A DNA stretch of 34,904 nt from Paenibacillus tianmuensis (GCF_900100345.1 NZ_FMTT01000055.1:1-34904); one strand, 5' to 3'. Positions 23,490 to 30,332 are shown, numbered from the stretch's first letter. The notes: a model not told the origin generated them from the letters alone. Translations and numbers: made by a program.

Positions 23490-23523
23490 ATCACCTACCT
23501 CTAATTTATGATTACTTACAATA

Positions 23524-23564
23524 AGAGAAAGTAGTTGTTAAAATATTTAACGACTACTTTCTCT
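23524..23564 (-). terminator. Very long hairpin after the secreted-protein gene
   Basis: AGAGAAAGTAGT...TTAAA (23524-23542) pairs with TTTAACGACTACTTTCTCT (23546-23564), about 18 base pairs with one mismatch. The minus-strand tail TTATTG is only modestly U-rich. It closes the unit of the secreted protein. Confidence 0.7.
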
Positions 23565-23602
23565 CACTATATTATACCAAAAATATTATTTTATTCAAAT
23601 GA

Positions 23603-24304
23603 TTAAGGTTTGGTTTGCGACCATTTTACATCTACAGTGGGAGTAATGTCTACCTCTGAATTATTATCTGTTACTGTGCCCTTTGCTGTATAATAAACAT
23701 ACATCGGTACCGCAGTCCAGGTGTGAGATTTTCCTTGCCATAATTGGTGGCTGTTCTCAGTAGAGTTTGATATATCAAAATCTGCTACAATTCCAACCTT
23801 TGTACCTCCCGTACCAAGAGGTCCAATTGCATTAACATGAAGATTAATATTAAGCTTCTTATGACTATTTAATTTATCATCTTTGATCATAATGTTTGTT
23901 TTTGTTTCATGATTAATAACACCAAAGTCAGTATCCACATACCCCCAAAAAGCTACTCTAGACCCAGTTTCAGAGATCCATGCATCGCCATTAAATGTTC
24001 CGCGATGATACCCAAAAAGATTTACTGAAGTAGCGAGTCCCCTTGAGTAATCTTTACTAGAACTTTGTCTAAAAAAATCAGCGTCTTCTTCAGAAAACGG
24101 TTGTCCGGGTTTATACTTTTTGATTATTTCTGCTGCTTTCGTGTTCCACGCTGCCTCACTTTCGTTCATGCTTATAGACGAAGACGTAACTGCTTCAGAA
24201 TTTCCCGGCGGCAACAAAGCGGATTCTGCTGAAGCAAAAGAAGGTTGTGACGCTACAGATAATAACGTTCCTGCCACTACAGCAATTGACAATATTTTTT
24301 TCAA
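23603..24304 (-). CDS. Secreted protein of unknown function
   Basis: A 233-residue exported protein with signal peptide LKKILSIAVVAGTLLSVASQ ending near SFASAES. The rest is rich in Ser, Thr, Asn and aromatic residues with beta-type alternation and no cysteine (e.g. FNGDAWISETGSRVAFWGYV; SHTWTAVPMYVYYTAKG). The start is TTG at 24304, eight bases after GGAGTGA. The frame stays open upstream, but that part covers untranslated sequence and the tail of a decayed regulator in another frame. I do not recognise a family. Confidence 0.7.
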   Translation of the reverse strand: MKKILSIAVVAGTLLSVASQPSFASAESALLPPGNSEAVTSSSISMNESEAAWNTKAAEIIKKYKPGQPFSEEDADFFRQSSSKDYSRGLATSVNLFGYHRGTFNGDAWISETGSRVAFWGYVDTDFGVINHETKTNIMIKDDKLNSHKKLNINLHVNAIGPLGTGGTKVGIVADFDISNSTENSHQLWQGKSHTWTAVPMYVYYTAKGTVTDNNSEVDITPTVDVKWSQTKP

Positions 24305-24482
24305 AGAAATCACTCCTTCAATTTTTAATCGCCAAAACCTATCACATAAAATGTTTTTTCGATATTCCGCCAGGTCTTGTAAGACTAATGTAACTGAGCT
24401 TTTACCGAATTTTAAACTGGAGATGCCGTATAAAATGTGTTCGGTATCCCGCATTTTCTTGTCGTATGGATCATACCATGTT

Positions 24483-24648
24483 CTATCTTGTGATTTTCTC
24501 AACAGCTTCAATTCTGGAATGGACACCAAGTTTCTCGTAGATTACACTTGATGACTTGCATGTTGTCAAGGCTCTCGATAAATACTTTGAAACTAGGTCT
24601 TTTTAATGGGTCATCACAGACAACGATAACTTTATTTATAGCTTTCAA
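24483..24648 (-). pseudogene. Remnant of a NarL/LuxR-type response regulator
   Basis: From TTG at 24648 (AGGGGCG upstream) the frame reads INKVIVVCDDPLKRPSFKVF, the start of a receiver domain, for about 35 codons. Directly after, in another frame, comes VIYEKLGVHSRIEAVEKITR and a stop, which is the end of a LuxR-type HTH (family pattern 'iy.KLgv.sR.eA'). About 150 codons are missing between them, so an internal deletion has destroyed the gene. Confidence 0.75.
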
Positions 24649-24734
24649 TTGTCATTCGCCCCTGTCTGAGAATATTTATTCAATATAGGTTTCAGATTTA
24701 TTCCGAGAGGGGATTCATTCTCTCTCTAAACTCT

Positions 24735-24792
24735 ATAATAATACTTATTTTCCATTTCAAGGGTTTTTATGTTTTTGAAAATATTTTCCATA
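24735..24792 (-). promoter_or_regulatory. Promoter module C of a three-copy set
   Basis: On the minus strand TGGAAAA (24754-24748), seven bases and TATTAT (24740-24735) match the same arrangement at 27173 and 29614, and the A-rich 38 bases upstream align as well. It precedes the decayed response regulator. Unlike the other two it has no TGTCGAA box. Confidence 0.5.
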
Positions 24793-24796
24793 CGAA

Positions 24797-24829
24797 AAAA
24801 CATCCCGATTATAATCATCAGGATGTTTT
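24797..24829 (-). terminator. Terminator of receptor gene 1
   Basis: AAAACATCC (24797-24805) pairs with GGATGTTTT (24821-24829). On the minus strand the stem is followed by TTTTTT. No peptide gene lies between the receptor stop and this hairpin. Confidence 0.8.
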
Positions 24830-24870
24830 ATACATCATTCTTTTGCCACCCAATTTGGCGTTTTGCGCAG

Positions 24871-26205
24871 CTAAACCACCCAAAGCCTGATCGATTCGTA
24901 ATACTGGACCTGGGATTCGGATGCATAATTCCGATGCTTCTCAAATAAAACAACACTGCGGGCCAAGTCTTCGTATCGTTTCATCTCCAAGCATAGCGAA
25001 ATGCAGAATATCGTTTCCTTAATCCCGTTTTCGTAACGTTCTTTAGTAAACTCGTAAACGGCCCTATGATAGCAAAACCAAAGATACCTGCGTGAATTAA
25101 TCAGATCGTCTACAAAACAATCGAATTGATCGATCGCGCCGGCAAAGCGTTGCAGTATGTGATCAACACAAAAGCCGTGTATATTCGCCGAGTTTATAAT
25201 CGTCGTTAGTCCAGACAAAGTTTCATTCAGCCGGTCAAGACTCTCCAGGAAATCCGCGTATTCATTCAGAATGCCGTCATTACCCATAAACACTTCAAGC
25301 GTGTAAAGATTCGCTTTCGCGAAACCGTTAAATTTTTCAACCTCCTTCCAGCCTAATTCGTCAAGAGGCTCAAACCAACTAAGATCGGCATAACGCTGGA
25401 CAACGTTTTTAGCTTCTTCGTAAAGTCCTCTTTTTTCCAATGCAGCACCCTCAAATAATAACCCCATGCCAAAATAATATATCAGGGGACGTTCTACCGA
25501 TACTTCTTCCACCATTTTTAGCTTATAGAGAATGGAACTTAGTTCCGTAAGTTCTTCAGCAAACTTTTCGACTTCGTTTATTTTCTCCAACGAATAACAA
25601 ACCTTAGCCAACTTTAAAAGCGCCGCAAGCTGGAGATATTCCGGCAATCGTCTTCGGAAAGGCTCGAATTGAATAACCGATTTCCAGTTCTTCTCTTCAT
25701 CTGTGCCTTGAGCGATTAGAAATAAACGATATTGGCTTATCGCCATGAGCTCAGAGAAACTATCCTTTATATTATCGACCACCTGTTGATAAAAGCGCCC
25801 CGATTCCTCCAGCCTTCCGTTCTCGAAAAGCTTCTCCGCCGCAGCAAAGATAATGGACGCGTTCTTAGGGTTATCGAGAATCTTGGAAACCACCGGTTCG
25901 ATACAATCCACTCGGCCAATCTCTGCACATCGCACCAAATATGGAATTATGCGAGGCCGGGACAACTTATTGTCCGAGATGCATTCTTCCGTGTACAGCT
26001 CGTACAGCCATCCTGGGGCCTTTCCGAAAACTTCTGCCAAAGCGTCCAATTGACCGATTGTCATGGCACGGGACCGGCCATTTAACACCATGCTCAGATT
26101 TCCAGCGTTAATCCCCGTCAGTTCGGCTACTTTATTTAGGTTGTAGCCATGCAGCTTCATCTGGTCTTCGATTTCCGACCGCAAAGAGCGAATATCCACC
26201 CGCAC
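24871..26205 (-). CDS. HTH-TPR peptide-receptor-like regulator, orphan copy
   Basis: A 444-residue protein: Xre-type HTH at about 10-62 (LNKVAELTGINAGNLSMVLN; MTIGQLDALAEVFG), then helical TPR-like repeats to the end (e.g. AEKLFENGRLEESGRFYQQV). It closely resembles the receptor at 27617. This is the build of RRNPP receptors, cytosolic regulators whose DNA binding is changed by an imported peptide. The start is GTG at 26205 behind GGGGAGGG. Its C-terminus diverges (ESIRLWVV), and only about 40 bases lie before its terminator, so it has no linked pro-peptide and may answer the neighbour's peptide or none. Function is inferred from architecture. Confidence 0.75.
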   Translation of the reverse strand: MRVDIRSLRSEIEDQMKLHGYNLNKVAELTGINAGNLSMVLNGRSRAMTIGQLDALAEVFGKAPGWLYELYTEECISDNKLSRPRIIPYLVRCAEIGRVDCIEPVVSKILDNPKNASIIFAAAEKLFENGRLEESGRFYQQVVDNIKDSFSELMAISQYRLFLIAQGTDEEKNWKSVIQFEPFRRRLPEYLQLAALLKLAKVCYSLEKINEVEKFAEELTELSSILYKLKMVEEVSVERPLIYYFGMGLLFEGAALEKRGLYEEAKNVVQRYADLSWFEPLDELGWKEVEKFNGFAKANLYTLEVFMGNDGILNEYADFLESLDRLNETLSGLTTIINSANIHGFCVDHILQRFAGAIDQFDCFVDDLINSRRYLWFCYHRAVYEFTKERYENGIKETIFCISLCLEMKRYEDLARSVVLFEKHRNYASESQVQYYESIRLWVV

Positions 26206-26232
26206 GGAACACCCTCCCCTAAATCAATAAAA

Positions 26233-26263
26233 CCATACTACCACAATGGGACGTTTACACAAA
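26233..26263 (-). promoter_or_regulatory. Promoter and candidate operator of receptor gene 1
   Basis: On the minus strand TTTGTG (26263-26258), 17 bases, TAGTAT (26240-26235). The block CCATTGTGGTAGTATGG (26249-26233) spans the -10, has CCAT/ATGG ends, and shares ATTGTGGTARTAT with the promoter of receptor gene 2. Confidence 0.6.
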
Positions 26264-26313
26264 ACAACAGATTACTAAGGATTTCCTAGAATCGAGTTTT
26301 GTGATTTTTATCA

Positions 26314-26354
26314 AAAAAAGTAACCTTGATGGGCAAACGCCAGTCAAGGTTACT
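26314..26354 (-). terminator. Terminator of the HEAT-repeat gene
   Basis: AGTAACCTTGA and TCAAGGTTACT are exact 11-base inverted repeats. On the minus strand the stem ends in TTTTTTT. It begins inside the stop codon region of the HEAT gene. Confidence 0.9.
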
Positions 26355-26874
26355 AGGGTACAGCTGCACCGATATTGGATTCCTCCAGAGCTTCTTGAAT
26401 GAGATCAATAACGTCCGGGTCTTCTTCTTTTTCCAGAACTCCCACTAATATACTGATAATCCTGTCATCCTCGATTTGGGACAAGGCTGTTATGGCTGCA
26501 CACCTGATATCGGGATCGGGGTCGCTAAGCAGATGGACGAGAGGGGGAATTAGGCTTGGGGTCGGAAAAGATGCAGCAATATGGGAACACCAATACCTGA
26601 CACCGATATGTTCACTATGCAATGCTGAGATTAGATGCGGAACGACTTGTTCTACTGAATACTTCATCAAAACGTCTTCAATCAGTTGATAGACTCCGTA
26701 GCCGTTGCCTTCGCCAAATGAATTTAGAAATAATGGAATGCACCGAGGATCAGGATAGTTTAAAAAGTGTACCCTCACGTCGTTATACTTTTTAATGACT
26801 TCGAATCTTTCCTCCGTATCTTTAGAAAAGGGCTGATTGTTTTTCAAAAACATAATGGCTTGTGCGGAATTCAT
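26353..26874 (-). CDS. HEAT-repeat protein
   Basis: A 173-residue soluble protein with three or four HEAT-type helical repeats from about residue 70 (VVPHLISALHSEHIGVRYWC; LIPPLVHLLSDPDPDIRCAA; ISILVGVLEKEEDPDVIDLI). Such repeats bind partners and have no catalytic residues. ATG at 26874 is 14 bases from GGAGG. A two-codon frame ATG AAG TAA lies between them, with TAA directly abutting the ATG, so reinitiation is possible. It sits between a receptor gene and the Spo0E-like gene. The partner is unknown. Confidence 0.75.
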   Translation of the reverse strand: MNSAQAIMFLKNNQPFSKDTEERFEVIKKYNDVRVHFLNYPDPRCIPLFLNSFGEGNGYGVYQLIEDVLMKYSVEQVVPHLISALHSEHIGVRYWCSHIAASFPTPSLIPPLVHLLSDPDPDIRCAAITALSQIEDDRIISILVGVLEKEEDPDVIDLIQEALEESNIGAAVP

Positions 26875-26984
26875 TTACTTCATCGAATCCTCCTAGTTGC
26901 TGCTTTTTTGAATCGTTATATTAGTGATCTGCTTTGAATTTCTTATGAAACAAGAGCCGCTTACGCAAAACGTACTTCATTGTA

Positions 26985-27152
26985 TCATCCACACACTTTC
27001 AGCTTAGAAGACTTTTGGGCCATGAGAATATACTGATCCAAATGCTGACTGAGCCGGACCACCTCCTCATGTGATAATGAACCCTTCTCCTCAGCCAATC
27101 GCACTAACTGCTGCCGTAGCTGCGTGATTTTTCGTTCTAGTTTCGTATCCAT
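26985..27152 (-). CDS. Spo0E-like aspartyl-phosphate phosphatase
   Basis: A 55-residue protein, starting MDTKLERKITQLRQQLVRLA, with the family signature LSQHLDQYI (SQxLD at about 35-39) on the second of two helices. Spo0E-family proteins dephosphorylate Spo0A~P and so hold back sporulation. ATG at 27152 is preceded by GGGTGAT. It has a promoter of its own with a Spo0A-type TGTCGAA box upstream, suggesting feedback from Spo0A, and lies about 345 bases after the pro-peptide gene on the same strand. The motif is clear; the target is inferred from the family. Confidence 0.82.
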   Translation of the reverse strand: MDTKLERKITQLRQQLVRLAEEKGSLSHEEVVRLSQHLDQYILMAQKSSKLKVCG

Positions 27153-27172
27153 ATCATCTATCACCCAAATTT

Positions 27173-27232
27173 ATTATAATGGCATTTTTCCAAATAAAGG
27201 GACCTAGAATTTGAGAAATATTTTTTTCGACA
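27173..27232 (-). promoter_or_regulatory. Promoter module A with 0A-like box (Spo0E-like gene)
   Basis: On the minus strand: TGTCGAA (27232-27226, within TTTTTGTCGAAAAAAA), then TGGAAAA (27192-27186), seven bases, TATAAT (27178-27173). TGTCGAA is the core of the Bacillus Spo0A box. The same parts recur at identical spacing at 29614-29673. Confidence 0.65.
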
Positions 27233-27280
27233 AAAACTGCATCATTTTGTCCAGAGTGCTCCCTTGAACTACGCTCATAA

Positions 27281-27306
27281 GAAAACCGCCCCTTGAAGAG
27301 GCGGTC
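27281..27306 (-). terminator. Terminator between pro-peptide and Spo0E-like gene
   Basis: ACCGCC (27285-27290) pairs with GGCGGT (27300-27305), and the minus-strand tail is TTTTC. The surrounding gap 27307-27497 has no gene; a short open end (GSLIISSFKQAK then stop, about 27360-27400) may be a remnant. A second TGTCGAA is at 27425-27419. Confidence 0.7.
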
Positions 27307-27497
27307 GTAATGGCTCAGGTTTTTTATTGTATTGGCCTACACCAGCATGACGCTATTTATTTCGCCTGTTTAAAGGATGAGATAATTAGCGATCCTATAA
27401 CATTAATGCTAGAATGCTTTCGACAAAAAAAGCCTCCTGAAACGTCAAGAATCTTGATGATCTAATAGGTCTGCGATATGTTCATGATTCCGCCAGT

Positions 27498-27620
27498 TTA
27501 GTGGTCTGCCCCATGATCAAGCAATTTGATAATAGAATGCTGACTTTGAATAATCTCGAAATACTGTGTTCCGTTAAACAATCCAAAACATAGAACCAAC
27601 GTCAGGATAAAAGCTTTCAT
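27498..27620 (-). CDS. Secreted pro-peptide, likely quorum-sensing signal
   Basis: A 40-residue ORF too short for usual gene calling. Its ATG (27620) overlaps the receptor's TGA as ATGA, and AGGAGATGCAGGAAAG just upstream supplies a ribosome-binding site inside the receptor gene. It opens with a short signal peptide, MKAFILTLVLCFGLF (one Lys then a hydrophobic core), followed by a polar part that ends IIKLLDHGADH. This is the layout of Phr, PapR, NprX and AimP pro-peptides: export, then cleavage to a C-terminal 5-7 residue signal that re-enters through an Opp permease. DHGADH is the natural candidate. Coupling to the receptor is strong evidence; the mature sequence is inferred. Confidence 0.78.
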   Translation of the reverse strand: MKAFILTLVLCFGLFNGTQYFEIIQSQHSIIKLLDHGADH

Positions 27621-28966
27621 CTTTCCTGCATCTCCTCTCTTATTGCGACTGATTGATAATGTCTGATTTGTTGCATCGATGCTTGTCCTCGATGTTTTTC
27701 AAATAAGGAAACACAGCGGACAAAGTCCTCATGCCGGTTCATTTTTTTGGCTAAGGACATGCAGTATATCGTGTCATCAATGCCTTTATCCATTCGCCCG
27801 TTCTTGAATTCATAAACCGCTTTATGATAGCGAAACCAAAGGTGTCTACCAGAATTAATTAAGTCCTTGTCAAACATAGTGAAGCGCTCGATAGACCAGG
27901 AAAAACGCTCCAAAATTTGATCCGCACAGAAGCCGTAAAGATTCGCTGCTTTTAGAATCGTGGTCAAGCCAGACAAAATCTCGTTCACTTGATTAAGTCT
28001 TTCTAAATATTCTACGTATTCGTCTAGCAGGTTATCATTACCCATCAATACTTCAAGCGTGAAAAGATTCGCTTTCGCGAAAACTTTAAATTGTTCAGCC
28101 TCTTTTCGACCCGCTTCGTCAAGCGGCTCAAGAATCGATTCAAGATCAGCATAATCTTGTACGACTTTCTTAGCCTCTTCGTATAGCCCCTTTTTTTCCA
28201 GCGCAATGCCTTTAAATAATAGACCCATGCCCAAATAATACACTAGGTGATGATCAATCGCTACTTCTTCCACTGTTTTTAGCTTATGGAGAATGGAACT
28301 TAGTTCTATCAGTTCTTCTGCGAACCGTTCGACTTCATTCCATTTCTCCAATGAATAACAAACTTTGGCCAACTTTAAAAGTGCTGCGAGTTGGTGGTTT
28401 TCCGGCAAGCGTTTTCTAAAAGCTTCAAATTGTATAACCGATTTCCAGTTCTTCTCGGCATCCGTGCCTTGAGCGATCAGAAATAAACGATAGTGGCTCA
28501 TAGCCAGCATCTCGGAAAAACTATCTTTTACATTGTCGGCAACAAGTTGATAAAAATGTGCCGATTCCTTATATTTTCCCTTTTGAAACAGTTTTTCTGC
28601 AACAGGGAAAATAATCGACACGTTCTTCGGATTATCCAAAATCTTAGAGATCACCGGCTCAATACAATCGTTTCTGCCAACCTCGGCACATCGTACCAAA
28701 TACGGAATTAACCGTGGCCGGGACAATTTTTCTTCGGAAATGCACTCTTCCGTATATAGCTCATAGAGCCATCCGGGAACCTTTCCGAACACTCTTGCCA
28801 AAGCGTCTAATTGACGGATTGTCATTGCGCGGGAGACACCATTCAACGCCATGCTGAGATTTCCGACATTAATCCCTGTCAATTCAGCCACTTGATTAAG
28901 GTTATAGCCATGCAGTTTCATTTGGTCTTCAATTTCCACGCGCAAAGACCGGTTAACAACCCGCAT
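27617..28966 (-). CDS. HTH-TPR peptide receptor (RRNPP type, Alo-like)
   Basis: A 449-residue regulator: Xre-type HTH at about 10-62 (LNQVAELTGINVGNLSMALN), then about nine TPR-like helical hairpins (e.g. AEKLFQKGKYKESAHFYQLV; AALLKLAKVCYSLEKWNEVE; KKGLYEEAKKVVQDYADL). It lacks membrane segments. ATG at 28966 is nine bases after GGAGG; a TTG six codons upstream overlaps that site and is less likely. The overlapping pro-peptide gene makes this a receptor/signal pair. From memory it resembles the AimR-like 'Alo' receptors described in Paenibacillus polymyxa. The promoter carries a block shared with its paralogue, suggesting self-regulation. Target genes are unknown; the nearby Spo0E-like gene is a candidate. 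Confidence 0.8.
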   Translation of the reverse strand: MRVVNRSLRVEIEDQMKLHGYNLNQVAELTGINVGNLSMALNGVSRAMTIRQLDALARVFGKVPGWLYELYTEECISEEKLSRPRLIPYLVRCAEVGRNDCIEPVISKILDNPKNVSIIFPVAEKLFQKGKYKESAHFYQLVADNVKDSFSEMLAMSHYRLFLIAQGTDAEKNWKSVIQFEAFRKRLPENHQLAALLKLAKVCYSLEKWNEVERFAEELIELSSILHKLKTVEEVAIDHHLVYYLGMGLLFKGIALEKKGLYEEAKKVVQDYADLESILEPLDEAGRKEAEQFKVFAKANLFTLEVLMGNDNLLDEYVEYLERLNQVNEILSGLTTILKAANLYGFCADQILERFSWSIERFTMFDKDLINSGRHLWFRYHKAVYEFKNGRMDKGIDDTIYCMSLAKKMNRHEDFVRCVSLFEKHRGQASMQQIRHYQSVAIREEMQER

Positions 28967-28996
28967 AATAGGCGCCCTCCTCAAATTGATAAGTTT

Positions 28997-29025
28997 ATAT
29001 TACCACAATATACCATTAATGTGAA
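28997..29025 (-). promoter_or_regulatory. Promoter and candidate operator of receptor gene 2
   Basis: On the minus strand TTCACA (29025-29020), 17 bases, TAATAT (29002-28997). ATATTGTGGTAATAT (29011-28997) is a perfect five-base-arm palindrome over the -10 and shares ATTGTGGTARTAT with the other receptor promoter. The rest of the gap 29026-29230 is A+T-rich with nothing else clear. Confidence 0.65.
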
Positions 29026-29230
29026 CCAAAAATATTAATACTTTGGTCAAAATAAGGATTTATTTTACATATTCCATCAAAAACGTTTATCTGATTTCCA
29101 CGAAATCTTGACTTTAAAGGTGGTTTTTCTCTTTTTTTATAGATTGGGTTTTAATTGGGGAGGAATATACTAAAATTAACCTTGGGTGAATCTATGGAGA
29201 AATGCAAACGACATTGTGGGTGGGGACGGG

Positions 29231-29461
29231 CTAACGAAGTACGAAACGAGCGAACGCAATGACATAATAGAACATCGCAGCGATGGTAAGAGCGACATAA
29301 CAGACTCCCAGCGCATAGATCAGGACTTGTCCCCCGTACCCGAACAGTTTCCAGTACCACGCTAAAGGCTCTGCCGGATACTCACCCTCATAGGATTGGG
29401 GGCGACGCGGTTTCCAAGCGTCGGTCTTAGGCCGATATTCACCTGAGTTATGTTCCTTCAT
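29231..29461 (-). CDS. Small membrane protein of unknown function
   Basis: Seventy-six residues: a charged, Pro-rich N-terminal half (GEYRPKTDAWKPRRPQSYEG) and one long or two short membrane segments in the second half (GGQVLIYALGVCYVALTIAA MFYYVIAF), with a basic end. ATG at 29461 follows AAGGGATGAG. Its promoter is close, giving a 5' leader of only about 15 bases. No family is recognised. Confidence 0.6.
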   Translation of the reverse strand: MKEHNSGEYRPKTDAWKPRRPQSYEGEYPAEPLAWYWKLFGYGGQVLIYALGVCYVALTIAAMFYYVIAFARFVLR

Positions 29462-29479
29462 TAAATCTCATCCCTTCCG

Positions 29480-29507
29480 ATTATATTTTGAACCGGACTT
29501 AGCACAA
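29480..29507 (-). promoter_or_regulatory. Promoter of the 76-residue membrane protein
   Basis: On the minus strand TTGTGC (29507-29502), 16 bases, TATAAT (29485-29480). Confidence 0.7.
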
Positions 29508-29510
29508 GTA

Positions 29511-29537
29511 GAAAACACGCCCTAGGTGGAGGCGTGT
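29511..29537 (-). terminator. Terminator after the Spo0E remnant
   Basis: ACACGCC (29515-29521) pairs with GGCGTGT (29531-29537). The minus-strand tail is TTTTCT. Confidence 0.75.
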
Positions 29538-29611
29538 ATCAAGTATGACAATAAGCTTCTGCTCAACCCATCATCAACCGCTGCCGTAACTTCCTTAACC
29601 GTCCTTGAATC
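29534..29611 (-). pseudogene. Remnant of a Spo0E-like gene
   Basis: One frame reads IQGRLRKLRQRLMMG then stop, like the first helix of Spo0E proteins. The frame that overlaps its end reads EQKLIVILDT, like the second helix with its SQKLD-type motif. Start codon and linker are missing. Promoter module B stands directly upstream and a terminator directly downstream, so the transcription unit survives around a dead gene. Confidence 0.55.
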
Positions 29612-29613
29612 CT

Positions 29614-29673
29614 ATTATATTGTTCATTTTCCATATACAGGATTTATGGTTTTTTGAATAATTTTTTTCGACA
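29614..29673 (-). promoter_or_regulatory. Promoter module B with 0A-like box
   Basis: On the minus strand TGTCGAA (29673-29667), TGGAAAA (29633-29627), seven bases, TATAAT (29619-29614): the same elements at the same spacing as module A. The box also abuts the -35 of the rightward promoter at 29676, so one site could control both directions. Confidence 0.6.
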
Positions 29674-29675
29674 AT

Positions 29676-29703
29676 TTGATGCTTGTCTAAATTTTGGTAC
29701 AAT
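29676..29703 (+). promoter_or_regulatory. Promoter of the 161-residue membrane protein
   Basis: TTGATG (29676-29681), 16 bases, TACAAT (29698-29703). It diverges from module B. Confidence 0.65.
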
Positions 29704-29785
29704 CAAATATGAAAACAAATATTCGATGCTGAGTCTCCAAACTACGGATTTATGAGGAGCAAAAGAAAGGAAGGACATTATTGCA

Positions 29786-30271
29786 ATGGGCTTTTTGGGT
29801 CTATTTGGAAGAGTTCTTATTGTACAAGAAGAGCTGCAGAGAGCACATGAATTTATTCGCGAAAATAATTTGCCTGTAGAAATCTTCTACAACGACTTCC
29901 ATAAGCAAATGATCGCACTGGAGAATTATGCTGGAACCGACTACTTCCAGAAGGGGCTGACCAAATATAAGAGAGTGAACACCCCGTTGGTATCCATTGC
30001 CTTTATCATAATAGTGCCGCTAATGGTTGCCTCTGGACTCGATTATATACAGCCGCAGCTTGGCTTGGTCGATTCTATCTTTAAACTGATCCTGATTGAG
30101 GACTTTACATCAAAGATTTTGTATGGAACTGTGTTTGCAATCATCATAGTATTGTGTCTCATGAGAGCATATTACGCCAAAGCACTGGAAGGTAAAGTAT
30201 TGGAACAAGCGTGGCAGTCGATATGGCAGCATACAGAGACGGAACAAAGAGCAAAGGCTGAGCATTCGTAA
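29786..30271 (+). CDS. Two-helix membrane protein of unknown function
   Basis: A 161-residue protein: amphipathic N-terminal region (to about 70), two membrane helices (about 70-88 VSIAFIIIVPLMVASGL and about 110-128 ILYGTVFAIIIVLCLMRAYY), then a charged tail. ATG at 29786 has AAAGGAAGG about eleven bases upstream. Promoter and Spo0A-like box upstream suggest expression tied to the transition state, which is inference. I recognise no family. Confidence 0.6.
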   Translation: MGFLGLFGRVLIVQEELQRAHEFIRENNLPVEIFYNDFHKQMIALENYAGTDYFQKGLTKYKRVNTPLVSIAFIIIVPLMVASGLDYIQPQLGLVDSIFKLILIEDFTSKILYGTVFAIIIVLCLMRAYYAKALEGKVLEQAWQSIWQHTETEQRAKAEHS

Positions 30272-30332
30272 GGCAGCAAGAACTTGTCGAAGAACGATGA
30301 GAGTTAAGTGTGTAAAGTGTATTAGCGTCGAC

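Larger units (their letters stand above)
22944..23505. repeat. Two diverged direct copies of a ~130-base unit
   Basis: About 22946-23090 and about 23358-23500 align along their length (shared runs include GAAAATAAGAGCAA and TATGTATTGGTGAA). The likeness continues past the coding part on the 3' side (GAGAAACT...TGAAA). Each copy carries one 36-codon ORF on the minus strand, so this is a gene duplication at 410-base spacing. Confidence 0.85.

Noticed and set aside
22969..23505. CRISPR-like reading of the repeated unit
   Set aside because: Only two diverged copies of about 130 bases, each with a coding frame; no short regular repeats or spacers.
24305..24529. N-terminal extension of the secreted-protein frame
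   Set aside because: A good ribosome-binding site and signal peptide begin at 24304, and the extension overlaps a decayed regulator in another frame.
29189..29260. Short plus-strand ORF (MEKCKRHCGWGRANEVRN...) opposite the 76-residue gene
   Set aside because: No ribosome-binding site at usable distance and it is antisense to a better supported gene.
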